From contig JACJIB010000003.1 of the NCBI GenBank assembly GCA_014138645.1, positions 1 to 64,000 on the forward strand: a DNA stretch of 64,000 nucleotides, written 5' to 3'. Each line of letters starts with the position of its first letter. The stretch's first letter is position 1. Under the pieces are notes generated by a model. That model did no database searches. It was not told the DNA's origin and saw only the letters and a list, made by a program, of their open reading frames with translations. Below, one piece after another: positions 37,707 through 47,301 of the stretch. The stretch is from Methylorubrum thiocyanatum (GTDB taxonomy: Bacteria; Pseudomonadota; Alphaproteobacteria; Rhizobiales; Beijerinckiaceae). The position numbers and the translations under genes are program-made.

Positions 37707-37778
37707 GGGCCGTCCGGGCGCGACCGCCTGGGCTCTCAGGGGGTGCCGCTCGTCCACCGGAAGACAGGTTTTCCGGCG
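37700..37778 (+). promoter_or_regulatory. Putative attenuator structures in the leuA leader
   Basis: CCCCTGAG (37700-37707, containing the leader stop codon) pairs with CTCAGGGG (37735-37742). A second hairpin, CCGGAA-loop-TTCCGG, lies at about 37757-37776. The first pairing is available only when the ribosome is not on the last leader codons. No T tract follows the second, so the terminator may be weak or factor-dependent. Confidence 0.5.
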
Positions 37779-37824
37779 CCGCTCCCGAGGAGTCGAGCGC
37801 GCCGGCTGCGAGGAACGAAGACCC

Positions 37825-39387
37825 ATGGCGAACACCACTGAGAGCGCGAAGGACCGCGTCGTCATCTTCGACACGACGCTGCGCGACGGCGAGCAATGCC
37901 CCGGCGCCACCATGACCCTCGACGAGAAGCTGGCGGTAGCCGAGCTGCTCGACGCCATGGGCGTCGACATCATCGAGGCGGGCTTCCCCATCGCCTCCAA
38001 CGGCGATTTCGAGGCCGTCTCCGAGATCGCCCGGCGCACCAAGCGCGCGACCATCGCCGGCTTGGCCCGCGCCATCCCCGCCGACATCGCCCGCGCGGGC
38101 GAGGCGGTGCGTCATGCGAAAGCCGGTCGCATCCACACCTTCGTCTCGACCTCGGCGATCCACCTCGCCCACCAGATGCGCAAGACGCAGGACGAGGTGA
38201 TCGAGATCATCCTGAAGACCGTGACCCAGGCCCGCGACCTCGTCGAAGACGTGGAATGGTCGGCCATGGACGCGACCCGCACCGACATCGACTATCTCTG
38301 CCGTTGCGTCGAGGCCGCGATTCGCTCGGGCGCGACCACCATCAACCTGCCCGACACGGTGGGCTACGCCACGCCGCAGGAATACGGCGCGATGTTCCGC
38401 CAAGTGCGCGAGCGCGTACCGAACTCGGACAAGGCGATCTTCTCGGTCCACTGCCACAACGATCTCGGGCTCGCGGTGGCGAACTCGCTCGCAGGTCTCG
38501 AGGGCGGCGCCCGGCAGATCGAGTGCACGGTCAACGGTATCGGCGAGCGGGCCGGCAACGCCGCGCTCGAAGAGATCGTCATGGCGATCCGCACCCGCGC
38601 CGACGTGATGCCCTACGACACCGGCATCGACACGACGATGCTGACCCGCGCCTCGAAGCTCGTCAGCCATGCGGCGAACTTCCCCGTGCAGTACAACAAG
38701 GCCATCGTCGGCCGGAACGCCTTCGCCCACGAGAGCGGCATCCATCAGGACGGCATGCTCAAGCATTCCGAGACCTACGAGATCATGACCCCGGCCTCGG
38801 TCGGGCTCTCCAAGACCTCGCTGGTGATGGGCAAGCATTCCGGGCGCGCCGCGTTCAAGTCGAAGCTGGCCGAACTCGGCATCTCACTGTCCGACAACCA
38901 GTTCCAGGACGTGTTCGAGCGCTTCAAGGATCTGGCCGACCGCAAGAAGCACGTCTACGACGAGGATATCGAGGCGCTGGTGGACGAGAAGCTCGCCACC
39001 GCCCACGACCGCATCAAGCTGCTCTCGCTCTCGGTGATCGCCGGCACCCGCGGGCCGCAGCGCGCGACGATGAAGATCGAGATGGACGGCCGCACCTTCA
39101 CCGAGGAGGCGGACGGCAACGGTCCCGTGGACGCGGTGTTCAACGCCATCCACGAGATCGTGCCGCATGACGCGGTGCTCGAACTCTATCAGGTCCACGC
39201 CGTGACCGAGGGGACCGACGCCCAGGCGGAGGTCTCGGTCCGCCTCAAGGCCGGCGAGCGCTCGGTGACGGCCCGCGGCGCCGACCCGGACACGCTGGTG
39301 GCCTCGGCCAAGGCCTATCTGTCGGCCTTGAACAAGCTCTCGGCGGCCTCCGTGCGGCTGCATGCGCAGCACGCGGCGGTGGTTTAG
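37825..39387 (+). CDS. leuA: 2-isopropylmalate synthase
   Basis: A 520-residue enzyme condensing acetyl-CoA with 2-oxoisovalerate, the first committed step of leucine synthesis. The DRE-TIM barrel shows FDTTLRDGEQCPGATM, SVHCHNDLGLAVANSLAG and CTVNGIGERAGNAALEE. The C-terminal LeuA dimerisation/allosteric domain (from LLSLSVIAGTRG) provides leucine feedback. It is preceded by the leader peptide described above and followed by a palindromic repeat. Confidence 0.97.
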   Translation: MANTTESAKDRVVIFDTTLRDGEQCPGATMTLDEKLAVAELLDAMGVDIIEAGFPIASNGDFEAVSEIARRTKRATIAGLARAIPADIARAGEAVRHAKAGRIHTFVSTSAIHLAHQMRKTQDEVIEIILKTVTQARDLVEDVEWSAMDATRTDIDYLCRCVEAAIRSGATTINLPDTVGYATPQEYGAMFRQVRERVPNSDKAIFSVHCHNDLGLAVANSLAGLEGGARQIECTVNGIGERAGNAALEEIVMAIRTRADVMPYDTGIDTTMLTRASKLVSHAANFPVQYNKAIVGRNAFAHESGIHQDGMLKHSETYEIMTPASVGLSKTSLVMGKHSGRAAFKSKLAELGISLSDNQFQDVFERFKDLADRKKHVYDEDIEALVDEKLATAHDRIKLLSLSVIAGTRGPQRATMKIEMDGRTFTEEADGNGPVDAVFNAIHEIVPHDAVLELYQVHAVTEGTDAQAEVSVRLKAGERSVTARGADPDTLVASAKAYLSALNKLSAASVRLHAQHAAVV

Positions 39388-39410
39388 CCGTCGCTCGTCC
39401 CACCCGATCC

Positions 39411-39519
39411 CCTCATCCTGAGGTGCCGCGAAGCGGCCTCGAAGGAGGGCTCCAGAAGGCGCGCGATCTCTGGAAGCCTCCTTCGAGGCTCCGCTTCGCT
39501 CCGCACCTCAGGATGAGGG
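39411..39519. repeat. Palindromic intergenic repeat, copy 1
   Basis: About 109 bp. The left arm begins CCTCATCCTGAGGTGCCGCG and the right arm ends CACCTCAGGATGAGGG, with internal complementary blocks CGAAGGAGG/CCTCCTTCG. It forms a long imperfect hairpin between leuA and ilvD. The same sequence recurs at 49549 and, degenerate, at 41439. It has no coding frame. Confidence 0.9.
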
Positions 39520-39571
39520 CGTGTTTTGGATGACCGGTCGAACGGCCGGTCGGATTCGAAAAGTCCAAGAA

Positions 39572-41407
39572 ATGCCCGCCTATCGCTCCCGCACCACCAC
39601 CCACGGCCGCAACATGGCCGGCGCCCGCGGCTTGTGGCGCGCCACCGGCATGAAGGATTCGGATTTCGGCAAGCCGATCATCGCGGTGGTGAACTCGTTC
39701 ACGCAGTTCGTGCCGGGCCACGTTCACCTGAAGGATCTGGGTCAGCTCGTCGCCCGCGAGATCGAGCAGGCGGGCGGCGTCGCCAAGGAGTTCAACACCA
39801 TCGCGGTCGATGACGGCATCGCCATGGGTCATGACGGGATGCTCTACTCGCTCCCGTCGCGCGAACTGATCGCCGATTCCGTCGAGTACATGGTCAACGC
39901 GCATTGCGCCGATGCCATGGTCTGCATCTCGAATTGCGACAAGATCACCCCCGGCATGCTGATGGCGGCCCTGCGCCTCAACATCCCGGCGGTCTTCGTC
40001 TCCGGCGGCCCGATGGAGGCCGGCAAGGTCGTGATGAACGGCGTCACCCGCAAGTTCGACCTCGTCGACGCCATGGTGGCGGCGGCCGACGACCGGGTCT
40101 CCGACGAGGACGTCGCGGTGATCGAGCGCTCGGCCTGTCCGACCTGCGGCTCGTGCTCGGGCATGTTCACCGCCAATTCCATGAACTGCCTCACCGAGGC
40201 GCTCGGCCTGTCGCTGCCCGGCAACGGCTCGACGCTGGCGACGCATGCCGACCGCAAGCGCCTGTTCGTCGAGGCCGGTCACCTCATCGTCGATCTGGCC
40301 CGTCGCCACTACGAGCAGGACGATGCCAGCGTCCTGCCCCGCGCGATCGCCTCCATGGCCGCCTTCGAGAACGCGATGACCCTCGACATCGCCATGGGCG
40401 GCTCGACCAACACGGTACTGCATCTGCTTGCCGCCGCGCATGAGGGCGAGGTGCCCTTCACCATGGCCGATATCGACCGGCTCTCGCGTCGCGTCCCGGT
40501 GCTGTGCAAGGTCGCTCCGGCGGTCGCGAACATCCACATGGAGGACGTGCACCGGGCCGGCGGCATCATGGGCATCCTGGGGGAGCTCGACCGCGCCGGT
40601 CTCATCGATCGCTCCGTCGGCAATGTCGGCTCGGGCACGCTCGGCGCGGCGCTCGATCGCTGGGACGTGAAGCGGACCCAGAGCCCGTCGGTGCAGGAGT
40701 TCTTCCGCGCCGCGCCGGGCGGCGTGCCGACCCAAATCGCCTTCAGCCAGGCCTCGCGCTGGGACGAGCTCGATCTCGACCGCGAGGCGGGCGTCATCCG
40801 CGATGCCGAGCATGCCTACTCGAAGGACGGCGGCCTGGCCGTCCTCTACGGCAACCTCGCCGAGGACGGCTGCATCGTGAAGACCGCGGGCGTCGATTCC
40901 TCGATCCTGACCTTCACCGGCACCGCCCACGTGTTCGAGAGCCAGGACGCGGCGGTGGACGGCATCCTCAACGGCCGGGTCAAGGCGGGCGAGGTCGTGC
41001 TGATCCGCTACGAGGGCCCGCGCGGCGGCCCCGGCATGCAGGAGATGCTCTATCCGACGAGCTACCTGAAATCGAAGGGCCTCGGCAAAGCCTGCGCGCT
41101 GGTCACCGACGGCCGCTTCTCAGGCGGCTCCTCGGGCCTCTCCATCGGCCACGTCTCCCCTGAAGCCGCCGAGGGCGGCCTGATCGGCCTCGTGGAGCAG
41201 GGCGATCCCATCGAGATCGACATCCCGAACCGGCGCATCCACCTCGCCGTGGACGAGGCGGTGCTGGCTCAGCGCCGAGCCGCCCGCGACGCCGAGGGTT
41301 GGCGCCCGGCCGAGCCCCGAAAGCGCAAGGTCAGCACGGCGCTGCGCGCCTACGCCATGCTCGCCACCAGCGCCGCCAAGGGCGCCGTGCGGCGGATCGA
41401 AGAGTAG
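39572..41407 (+). CDS. ilvD: Dihydroxy-acid dehydratase
   Basis: A 611-residue Fe-S enzyme making 2-oxo acids in isoleucine and valine synthesis. It has [50 protein letters not shown] and [12 protein letters not shown], with the cluster cysteines in the CDK and CPTCGSC regions. The ATG at 39572 gives the family N-terminus. It supplies the 2-oxoisovalerate used by LeuA, although the repeat between the two genes makes co-transcription uncertain. Confidence 0.97.
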   Translation: MPAYRSRTTTHGRNMAGARGLWRATGMKDSDFGKPIIAVVNSFTQFVPGHVHLKDLGQLVAREIEQAGGVAKEFNTIAVDDGIAMGHDGMLYSLPSRELIADSVEYMVNAHCADAMVCISNCDKITPGMLMAALRLNIPAVFVSGGPMEAGKVVMNGVTRKFDLVDAMVAAADDRVSDEDVAVIERSACPTCGSCSGMFTANSMNCLTEALGLSLPGNGSTLATHADRKRLFVEAGHLIVDLARRHYEQDDASVLPRAIASMAAFENAMTLDIAMGGSTNTVLHLLAAAHEGEVPFTMADIDRLSRRVPVLCKVAPAVANIHMEDVHRAGGIMGILGELDRAGLIDRSVGNVGSGTLGAALDRWDVKRTQSPSVQEFFRAAPGGVPTQIAFSQASRWDELDLDREAGVIRDAEHAYSKDGGLAVLYGNLAEDGCIVKTAGVDSSILTFTGTAHVFESQDAAVDGILNGRVKAGEVVLIRYEGPRGGPGMQEMLYPTSYLKSKGLGKACALVTDGRFSGGSSGLSIGHVSPEAAEGGLIGLVEQGDPIEIDIPNRRIHLAVDEAVLAQRRAARDAEGWRPAEPRKRKVSTALRAYAMLATSAAKGAVRRIEE

Positions 41408-41438
41408 GAAGGGAACAGGCCCTGGACCAGGCAGCGAT

Positions 41439-41580
41439 CCTCATGCGGAGGTGCCCGCACAGCGGGTCCCGAAGCACGGCGCGCGGCTGATCCAGGCTCC
41501 GCCGCGTCGCTCGACGCGATGGCGGGACCGGCGCAGCGTCCTTCGCGGCCGAGCGGACGCTCGGCGCCTCAGCCTGAGGA
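41439..41580. repeat. Palindromic intergenic repeat, degenerate copy 3
   Basis: The left arm CCTCATGCGGAGGTGCCCGC and right part GTCCTTCGCGGCC...GCGCCTCAGCCTGAGGA line up with the other two copies, with many changes and about 35 extra bases in the middle. It lies between ilvD and dgcN. Confidence 0.55.
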
Positions 41581-41694
41581 GCCCGGTTGCCCCGTCAGCG
41601 ATGGGATATGCGGCCCCTCGCGCATCGGGCACGGATCACGCATAGACGCGTTCTCAGGCGGAGCTTCGCTCCGGATGGGAGAGACGTCGGACCC

Positions 41695-42705
41695 ATGCAG
41701 ATCGCCACCCCCTACCTGATGTTCCTCGGCGACGTGCCAGACCGGCTCGCCGCCAAGACCGCCTACGGCATCAATGACTGGCGGCCGGAATGGTGCGTCG
41801 GCCAGCTCCGGATGGAGGGTTGCGCGGCCGATCTCGGCATTCCCGATCTGACCCTGGAAGAGGCCGTCGCCAAGGGCTGCAAGACGATGGTCGTCGGCGT
41901 CGTCAATGCCGGCGGCGTGCTGCCCGAGCACTGGGTCAAGGAGATCGTCGCGGCCCTGAATGCCGGGCTCGACGTGGCGAGCGGATTGCACGTGCGCCTC
42001 GGCTCGATCCGCGCCATCGCCGAGGCCGCCGAGCGCAACGGCCGCGCCCTCCATGACGTTCGCCACACCACCGAGACCTTCCCCACCGGCAAGGGGACGA
42101 AGCGCCCCGGACGCCGCCTGCTCACCGTCGGCACCGATTGCTCGGTCGGCAAGAAGTACACCGCGCTGGCCCTGGAGCGCGGCATGCGCGAGCGCGGCTT
42201 CGACGCGGATTTCCGCGCCACCGGCCAAACCGGCGTGTTCATCTCCGGCCGGGGTGTCGCCATCGATGCGGTGGTGGCCGATTTCATTTCCGGCGCCGTC
42301 GAATGGGTCGCGCCGGCCGCCGAACCGAATCACTGGGATCTGATCGAGGGTCAAGGCTCGCTGTTCCACCCCTCCTTCGCTGGCGTCAGCCTCGGTCTGC
42401 TGCACGGGGCACAGGCCGACGCCTTCGTCGTCTGCCACGAGCCGACCCGCAGCCGCATGCGCGGAGTGGAAGCCGGTCTGCCCTCGATCCAGGAGGTCAT
42501 CGACCTGACGGTTCGCTGCGGCGCGCTCACGAATCCGAAGATCCGCCCGGTCGGCATCGCCGTGAACACGCAGGCGCTGAGCGAGGCGGAGGCCCGCACG
42601 GTCCTGCGCGAGGCCGAGACCGCCTATGGTCTGCCCGCCACCGATCCCGTGCGATTCGGGGTCGAGGCCATCGTCGACCGCATCGCCGCCGAGTTCCCGG
42701 CCTGA
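41695..42705 (+). CDS. dgcN: N-acetyltransferase DgcN (DUF1611 family)
   Basis: A 336-residue DUF1611 protein. The N-terminal half has TMVVGVVNAGGVLP and the C-terminal P-loop-like domain has LTVGTDCSVGKKYTALALE followed by DADFRATGQTGVFISGRGVAIDAV. Members linked to a dipeptide-epimerase-like gene have been assigned as D-glutamate N-acetyltransferase. The adjacent gene here is that partner, which supports the call. The N-terminus was placed at ATG 41695. Confidence 0.85.
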   Translation: MQIATPYLMFLGDVPDRLAAKTAYGINDWRPEWCVGQLRMEGCAADLGIPDLTLEEAVAKGCKTMVVGVVNAGGVLPEHWVKEIVAALNAGLDVASGLHVRLGSIRAIAEAAERNGRALHDVRHTTETFPTGKGTKRPGRRLLTVGTDCSVGKKYTALALERGMRERGFDADFRATGQTGVFISGRGVAIDAVVADFISGAVEWVAPAAEPNHWDLIEGQGSLFHPSFAGVSLGLLHGAQADAFVVCHEPTRSRMRGVEAGLPSIQEVIDLTVRCGALTNPKIRPVGIAVNTQALSEAEARTVLREAETAYGLPATDPVRFGVEAIVDRIAAEFPA

Positions 42706-42718
42706 GGGAGGAGAGCCG

Positions 42719-43699
42719 ATGCCGCGTCTGACCGTTGCCGTCGAGCGTTTCCCCATCGCCGGGGCCTTCACGATCTCCCGGGGAAGCCGCACCGAGGCGG
42801 TCGTCGTCGTCGCCACCCTTGAGGAGGGTGGTGTGCGGGGCAGGGGGGAGTGCGTGCCCTATGCCCGCTACGGAGAAAGTGTGGAGAGCGTCGCCGCCGC
42901 CCTAGAGGAGCAGACGGGATGGATCGCCGGGGGCGGAAGCCGCTTCGACCTCGCCGACCGGATGAAGCCGGGTGCTGCCCGCAACGCCCTCGATTGCGCC
43001 CTATGGGATTTCGAGGCGAAGCGCACCGGCAGGCCGGCTCACGAGCTGGCCGGCCTTTCGGCGCCGGGGCCGGTCACCACCGCCTATACCCTGAGCCTCG
43101 GCGATCCCGAGGCGATGGAGGAGGCGGCCCGCAACGCAGCGCATCGGCCGCTCTTGAAGGTGAAGCTCGGCGGCGAGGGCGATCCCGAACGGATCGCGGC
43201 TGTGCGCCGCGGCGCGCCGGACTCTCGCCTCATCGTCGATGCCAACGAGGCGTGGCGGGCGGAAACGATCGAGCAGAATCTGGCGGCCTGCGCGGCGGCG
43301 AACGTCGGCCTGATCGAGCAGCCGCTGCCGGCGGGCGACGACGGCCTCCTGGCCGAGATCGACCGCACCATCCCGATCTGCGCCGACGAGAGCCTGCACG
43401 ACCGCGCCGGACTCGACGCCCTGGCCAAGCGCTACGACGCGATCAACATCAAGCTCGACAAGGCCGGCGGCCTGACCGAGGCGCTGAAGCTCGCCCATGA
43501 GGCGCGGGCACGCGGCTTCGAGATCATGGTCGGCTGCATGGTCGGCTCGTCGCTCGCCATGGCGCCCGCGATGCTGCTCGCGCATCACGCGGCTTACGTC
43601 GATCTCGACGGGCCGCTGCTGCTCGCCCGGGACCGGGAGCCGGGGCTGCGCTACGAGGGCAGTACGGTCTATCCGCCGCTGCCCGACCTGTGGGGCTGA
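42719..43699 (+). CDS. dgcA: N-acetyl-D-glutamate racemase DgcA (enolase superfamily)
   Basis: A 326-residue enolase-superfamily epimerase. The acid/base lysines are in LKVKLGG (KxK) and INIKLDKAGG. The metal-binding residues are in VDANEAW (Asp), LIEQPL (Glu) and CADESLHD (Asp). It resembles Ala-Glu dipeptide epimerases, but the DgcN neighbour points to racemising N-acetyl-D-glutamate for D-glutamate breakdown. GGGAGGAGA precedes the start. The gap to dgcN is 13 bases, so the two form an operon. Confidence 0.88.
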   Translation: MPRLTVAVERFPIAGAFTISRGSRTEAVVVVATLEEGGVRGRGECVPYARYGESVESVAAALEEQTGWIAGGGSRFDLADRMKPGAARNALDCALWDFEAKRTGRPAHELAGLSAPGPVTTAYTLSLGDPEAMEEAARNAAHRPLLKVKLGGEGDPERIAAVRRGAPDSRLIVDANEAWRAETIEQNLAACAAANVGLIEQPLPAGDDGLLAEIDRTIPICADESLHDRAGLDALAKRYDAINIKLDKAGGLTEALKLAHEARARGFEIMVGCMVGSSLAMAPAMLLAHHAAYVDLDGPLLLARDREPGLRYEGSTVYPPLPDLWG

Positions 43700-43712
43700 T
43701 CCCGGCTAAGGC

Positions 43713-44828
43713 TTACTGCACCGTGTGCAGCGCCAGCGACGGGGCGACGGATTCGTTGAGGCGCAGACGGGCGTCGAGGATCGGCTCGGCGGGCTCCTCG
43801 GCCTGCTGCGCGGCGAGGTCGGCGATGGCCTGATACTGGCTTAGGCGCCGGTCGATCATGCCATCGAGCTTCTCGTGGACTTCCGCCACCGTGAGGCTGC
43901 GGCGTTTGCCCCCGTCCTTCGCGGTGAAGATGGCGCGGTTGGCCCGGGCGGCGCGCCCGAAGGCGGCCTTGGCCACCTTGTCCGGATCCTCGGCGCTGAG
44001 CGTGAGGAACTTGCCGGCGCTCGCCGTGCCGAGGAAATGCGCGAGGTAGAGTTCGGTGGTCTTCAGTTCGCGGCCGATCCGGGCCTCGATCCGGCTGCGG
44101 TCGCGCTTGATCAGCTCGCCCGCCATCAGGCCTGAGACGTAGGCATCGTTGCGCAGGTCGAGCACGCGCTTGCGCACGGCCGCATCGGCGATGGTGATGC
44201 TCGAGCCGTGGCCCTTCACGGCGGCGGCCTCAGCCGCGAGCCCGTGCTTGGCACCGTACTGCCGGATCATCTCGAGCCAGGTGCCGGTAACGAACTGGAA
44301 TAGCCCCTGCGCCGAGGAGGCGGACGACTTCACCCCGGTGTCGAAACTCGATTCCTTGTCGGCGAGCGCCATCATGTAGACGGGATCGACGCCGGTCACC
44401 TCGGAGGCCTTCAGGATCGTTTCCACTAGCGCGCGCGGCACGCTCATCTCGCCGAAGCGCAGGGTTTCGTCCTCGTCCTGGCGCGGAAGCGCGAATGCGG
44501 TCTGCATGCGGTCGATCGAGGCGGTCAGTCCGCCATCCTGGCCGAGCAGCGCGATGCCGCCCCATTCCGCCTCGGCCCCGGCGGGACGGAGATCGGCACG
44601 CACCATGGCCGGGATCGATAGCCCGGCTTGCGTGTTCTCATAGGCGGACACGGGAAACGGCGCGGCCAGCAGCAGGGTCACGCTGGCGGTGACGGCTGCG
44701 ACACCGCGCACGAACGGCGAACGCGCACGCTTCTGCCGCGATGCGGCTTCGGTGCTGGCATTCGACCCGCACGGCACGAGTCGGCTCACGTCGTCGGCGC
44801 GGTGCGCCGGCTCCGGGTAAACCCCCAT
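43713..44828 (-). CDS. Lytic transglycosylase (SLT domain)
   Basis: A 371-residue protein with an internal hydrophobic signal/anchor at about 43-62 (FVRGVAAVTASVTLLLAAPF). The SLT-like domain carries the likely catalytic Glu159 in ADKESSFDTG, then SSASSAQGLFQFVTGTW. It would cleave peptidoglycan glycan strands in the periplasm. The C-terminal roughly 80 residues form a charged extension that I do not recognise. The start at 44828 has AAGGAAG four bases upstream. Confidence 0.9.
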   Translation of the reverse strand: MGVYPEPAHRADDVSRLVPCGSNASTEAASRQKRARSPFVRGVAAVTASVTLLLAAPFPVSAYENTQAGLSIPAMVRADLRPAGAEAEWGGIALLGQDGGLTASIDRMQTAFALPRQDEDETLRFGEMSVPRALVETILKASEVTGVDPVYMMALADKESSFDTGVKSSASSAQGLFQFVTGTWLEMIRQYGAKHGLAAEAAAVKGHGSSITIADAAVRKRVLDLRNDAYVSGLMAGELIKRDRSRIEARIGRELKTTELYLAHFLGTASAGKFLTLSAEDPDKVAKAAFGRAARANRAIFTAKDGGKRRSLTVAEVHEKLDGMIDRRLSQYQAIADLAAQQAEEPAEPILDARLRLNESVAPSLALHTVQ

Positions 44829-45143
44829 CGGTCTTCCTTGTTGATGCCTCGGCGTTCTTTTGTGCCGGGCTTCGTTTTGACCGGCGGAGGTTTCGCCGCC
44901 GGGTGTGACCACAATGGGACCACCTCGTGATCCAAACGTGTTCCCGTTAATGGGGCATTAAGCCATTGAATTTACGATATATTAACCGTTCGGTGCTGGG
45001 CCGGCGCCGAACTGCCTGCGGCAAAGATGGCAGGCGAGGGCCTGGAACGCTCTAGATCAGTCACAGTTGTCATGGGCCGCGCGGCGGTCAGTTAGGGCTC
45101 ATCCTAAGGCGTCAGCGCCACCACAACAGAAAGTCGAGTTCCC
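44829..45143. other. Divergent intergenic region, transglycosylase/ino1
   Basis: About 315 bases without a gene. The 44935-44990 part is strikingly AT-rich for this genome (TTGAATTTACGATATATTAAC), with a TATATT at 44978-44983 that could be the -10 of either direction. A GGCGGAGG...CCGCCG hairpin is near 44883-44902. The last 50 bases are the ino1 leader. Confidence 0.5.
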
Positions 45144-46337
45144 ATGGGCATTCAGACCGGTCGACGCGTCGGAGTGGCGTTCGTTGGCATGGGCGGCGCC
45201 GTCGCGACGACGGCCATCGCCGGCATCGAAACCATCAAATCCGGTTCGAACCGTCTGGATGGCCTGCCCCTCGCCGGCGTTTCGGTCGCCGGACTGGCTG
45301 ACTACAAGGATCTCGTTTTCGGCGGCTGGGATCTGAACGGCGACGACCTCGCCTCCGCCGCCACCGGGCACGGCGTTCTGACCCGCGAGGACATCGAGAA
45401 CGGCGCCCAGGCGCTCAAGGGCATCACGCCCTGGCCGGCGGTCGGCTCGGCCAAGTTCTGCAAGAACATCGACGGCGCCAACCGCATCGTCGCCAAGGAT
45501 CATCGCGAGACTGTCTCGGTCATCGCCAACGACCTCAACCGCTTCCGCAAGGAGAGCAATCTCGACGACGTGGTGGTGATCAACCTCGCCTCGACCGAGC
45601 GCTGGCCCGACCTCGCCGAACCGGTGCTGAACTCGGCCGAAGCCTTCGAGAAGGGGCTGGATTCGAGCGACGAGTCGATCTCGCCCGCGATGCTCTACGC
45701 CTACGCGGCCATCAAGAGCGGCGTGCCCTACGCCAACTTCACGCCCTCGATCGCCGCCGACGTGCCGGCCCTGATGGAATTGGCCCGCGAACTCAACGTG
45801 CCGGTGGCCGGCAAGGACGGCAAAACCGGGCAGACCATGATGAAGACGGTGCTGGCCCCCGCGCTGAAGGCGCGCCAGCTCCACGTGGACGGCTGGTTCT
45901 CGACCAACATCCTCGGCAACCGTGACGGCCTCGCCCTGAACGACCCGAACTCGCTGCAGTCGAAGCTCAACACAAAGGGCACGGTGCTCGATTCGATCCT
46001 CGGCTACCCGGTCGAGGATCACTTGGTCCACATCCACTATTACCGCCCGCGCGGCGACGACAAGGAAGCCTGGGACAACATCGACGTCACCGGCTTCATG
46101 GGCCAGCGGATGCAGATCAAGGTGAACTTCCTCTGCAAGGACTCGATCCTCGCCGCGCCACTCGTCATCGAGATCGCCCGCGTGCTGGATCTTGCCAAGT
46201 CCCGCGGCGACGGCGGCGTGCAGGAGCAGCTCTCCACCTTCTTCAAGGCGCCGATGGTGAAGAACGGGCACGGGCCGGAGCACGATTTCGGCAAGCAGCA
46301 GCGGATGCTGTTCGACTGGCTGGGCGCGCAGCAGTAA
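45144..46337 (+). CDS. ino1: Inositol-3-phosphate synthase (myo-inositol-1-phosphate synthase)
   Basis: A 397-residue NAD-dependent cyclase converting glucose-6-phosphate to inositol phosphate. The Rossmann start VGVAFVGMGGAVATTAIAG, NLASTERWPD, the YANFTPSIAADVPAL and AGKDGKTGQTMMKTVLAP segments, and NILGNRDGLALNDP are all in place. In alphaproteobacteria a de novo inositol-phosphate enzyme usually serves a specialised lipid or small molecule. It is the first gene of a tightly packed cluster that runs to about 54.8 kb. Confidence 0.93.
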   Translation: MGIQTGRRVGVAFVGMGGAVATTAIAGIETIKSGSNRLDGLPLAGVSVAGLADYKDLVFGGWDLNGDDLASAATGHGVLTREDIENGAQALKGITPWPAVGSAKFCKNIDGANRIVAKDHRETVSVIANDLNRFRKESNLDDVVVINLASTERWPDLAEPVLNSAEAFEKGLDSSDESISPAMLYAYAAIKSGVPYANFTPSIAADVPALMELARELNVPVAGKDGKTGQTMMKTVLAPALKARQLHVDGWFSTNILGNRDGLALNDPNSLQSKLNTKGTVLDSILGYPVEDHLVHIHYYRPRGDDKEAWDNIDVTGFMGQRMQIKVNFLCKDSILAAPLVIEIARVLDLAKSRGDGGVQEQLSTFFKAPMVKNGHGPEHDFGKQQRMLFDWLGAQQ

Positions 46338-46349
46338 GGGCCCGCGCCC

Positions 46350-47270
46350 GTGGCGGGTTTTTCGGAAACCGGACCGGCAGCCCCCGTCGCGTTGCGGGAA
46401 CTGCTGGTCGAACTCGGCGATCTCAAGCGCGTCCGCTCGGCCGGCCGCGCGGGCTCGATCGCCGAGCGCCTATTCGCGCAGGGGTGGGCGACACTGACCG
46501 GTGGGGCCGCACCGGAAACGGTCGCCTTCGACATCACGGCGAAGGCGCTTGCCGCCGCGCGGCTCTGCGATCTCGACGCGGCGTTTCTCGCTGCTGCCGG
46601 GCTCGATGAGGCTCAGGCCGCCGACATTCTGGTCGCCGGGCTCGATGCCGTCTCCGGGCCGGTCGAGGCCGGTCTGCGTGATCGTCTGCGGGCCTGTCTG
46701 CGCGAGCCCGTCGCTCTCTCGTCCGGGCCGGTGCCGGCCTTCGTCGGCGCCCTTGCACAGCAGCCGCGGGCGGGCGTGACCTGTCCCGGCAAGCCGCGCA
46801 TCCTGCTGGAGCCGCCGGAGAACCATGCCGAGCACTGCCTCGTCGTGGCGGTCTACGGCGTGCTGCTGAGCCCGTTCTACCGCGCGGACCCGACCACGGT
46901 CTTCCTGGCGGCGATGGCGCATCACTTCCACAATGCGGCGATGCCCGATGCCGGCTTCACCGGCGAGATGCTTCTGGGCGATCACCTCTGGCCGATCGTC
47001 GGCCGATGCTCGGAATGGGCGCTGGACGAGCTGGAGCCGCCGTTGCGCGAGACCGTCCGCGCCGCCCGACTCGTCCTGCCGGACGATGCGACGGCCGAGG
47101 GCCGGGCCTTCCACGCCGCCGATTCCATCGACCGGGTGCTTCAGATCGCCCAGCATCTCCGCGCGGCCACGCTGACGATGGACACCGTGCTCGGCGAGAT
47201 GGAACTGGTCCATGCCGGGCCGGTCAAGGCTTTCCAGGATCGCGTTCTGACCGATATGCGCATCCCGTGA
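46350..47270 (+). CDS. HD-domain-like protein of unknown function
   Basis: A 306-residue protein from GTG 46350. The N-terminal half is helical and Ala/Leu-rich. The C-terminal half has an HD-like His pattern: ENHAEHCLVV, then FLAAMAHHFHNAAMPDAGF, then FHAADSIDRVLQIAQHLR, with conserved-looking His, Asn and Asp in place of a strict HD pair. HD proteins include phosphohydrolases and diiron oxygenases such as inositol oxygenase. Either would suit a step after Ino1. It is 12 bases from ino1. Confidence 0.6.
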   Translation: MAGFSETGPAAPVALRELLVELGDLKRVRSAGRAGSIAERLFAQGWATLTGGAAPETVAFDITAKALAAARLCDLDAAFLAAAGLDEAQAADILVAGLDAVSGPVEAGLRDRLRACLREPVALSSGPVPAFVGALAQQPRAGVTCPGKPRILLEPPENHAEHCLVVAVYGVLLSPFYRADPTTVFLAAMAHHFHNAAMPDAGFTGEMLLGDHLWPIVGRCSEWALDELEPPLRETVRAARLVLPDDATAEGRAFHAADSIDRVLQIAQHLRAATLTMDTVLGEMELVHAGPVKAFQDRVLTDMRIP

Positions 47271-47301
47271 CGTCCCGCGCTGCCCGGCAGACCTCAGGAT
47301 C

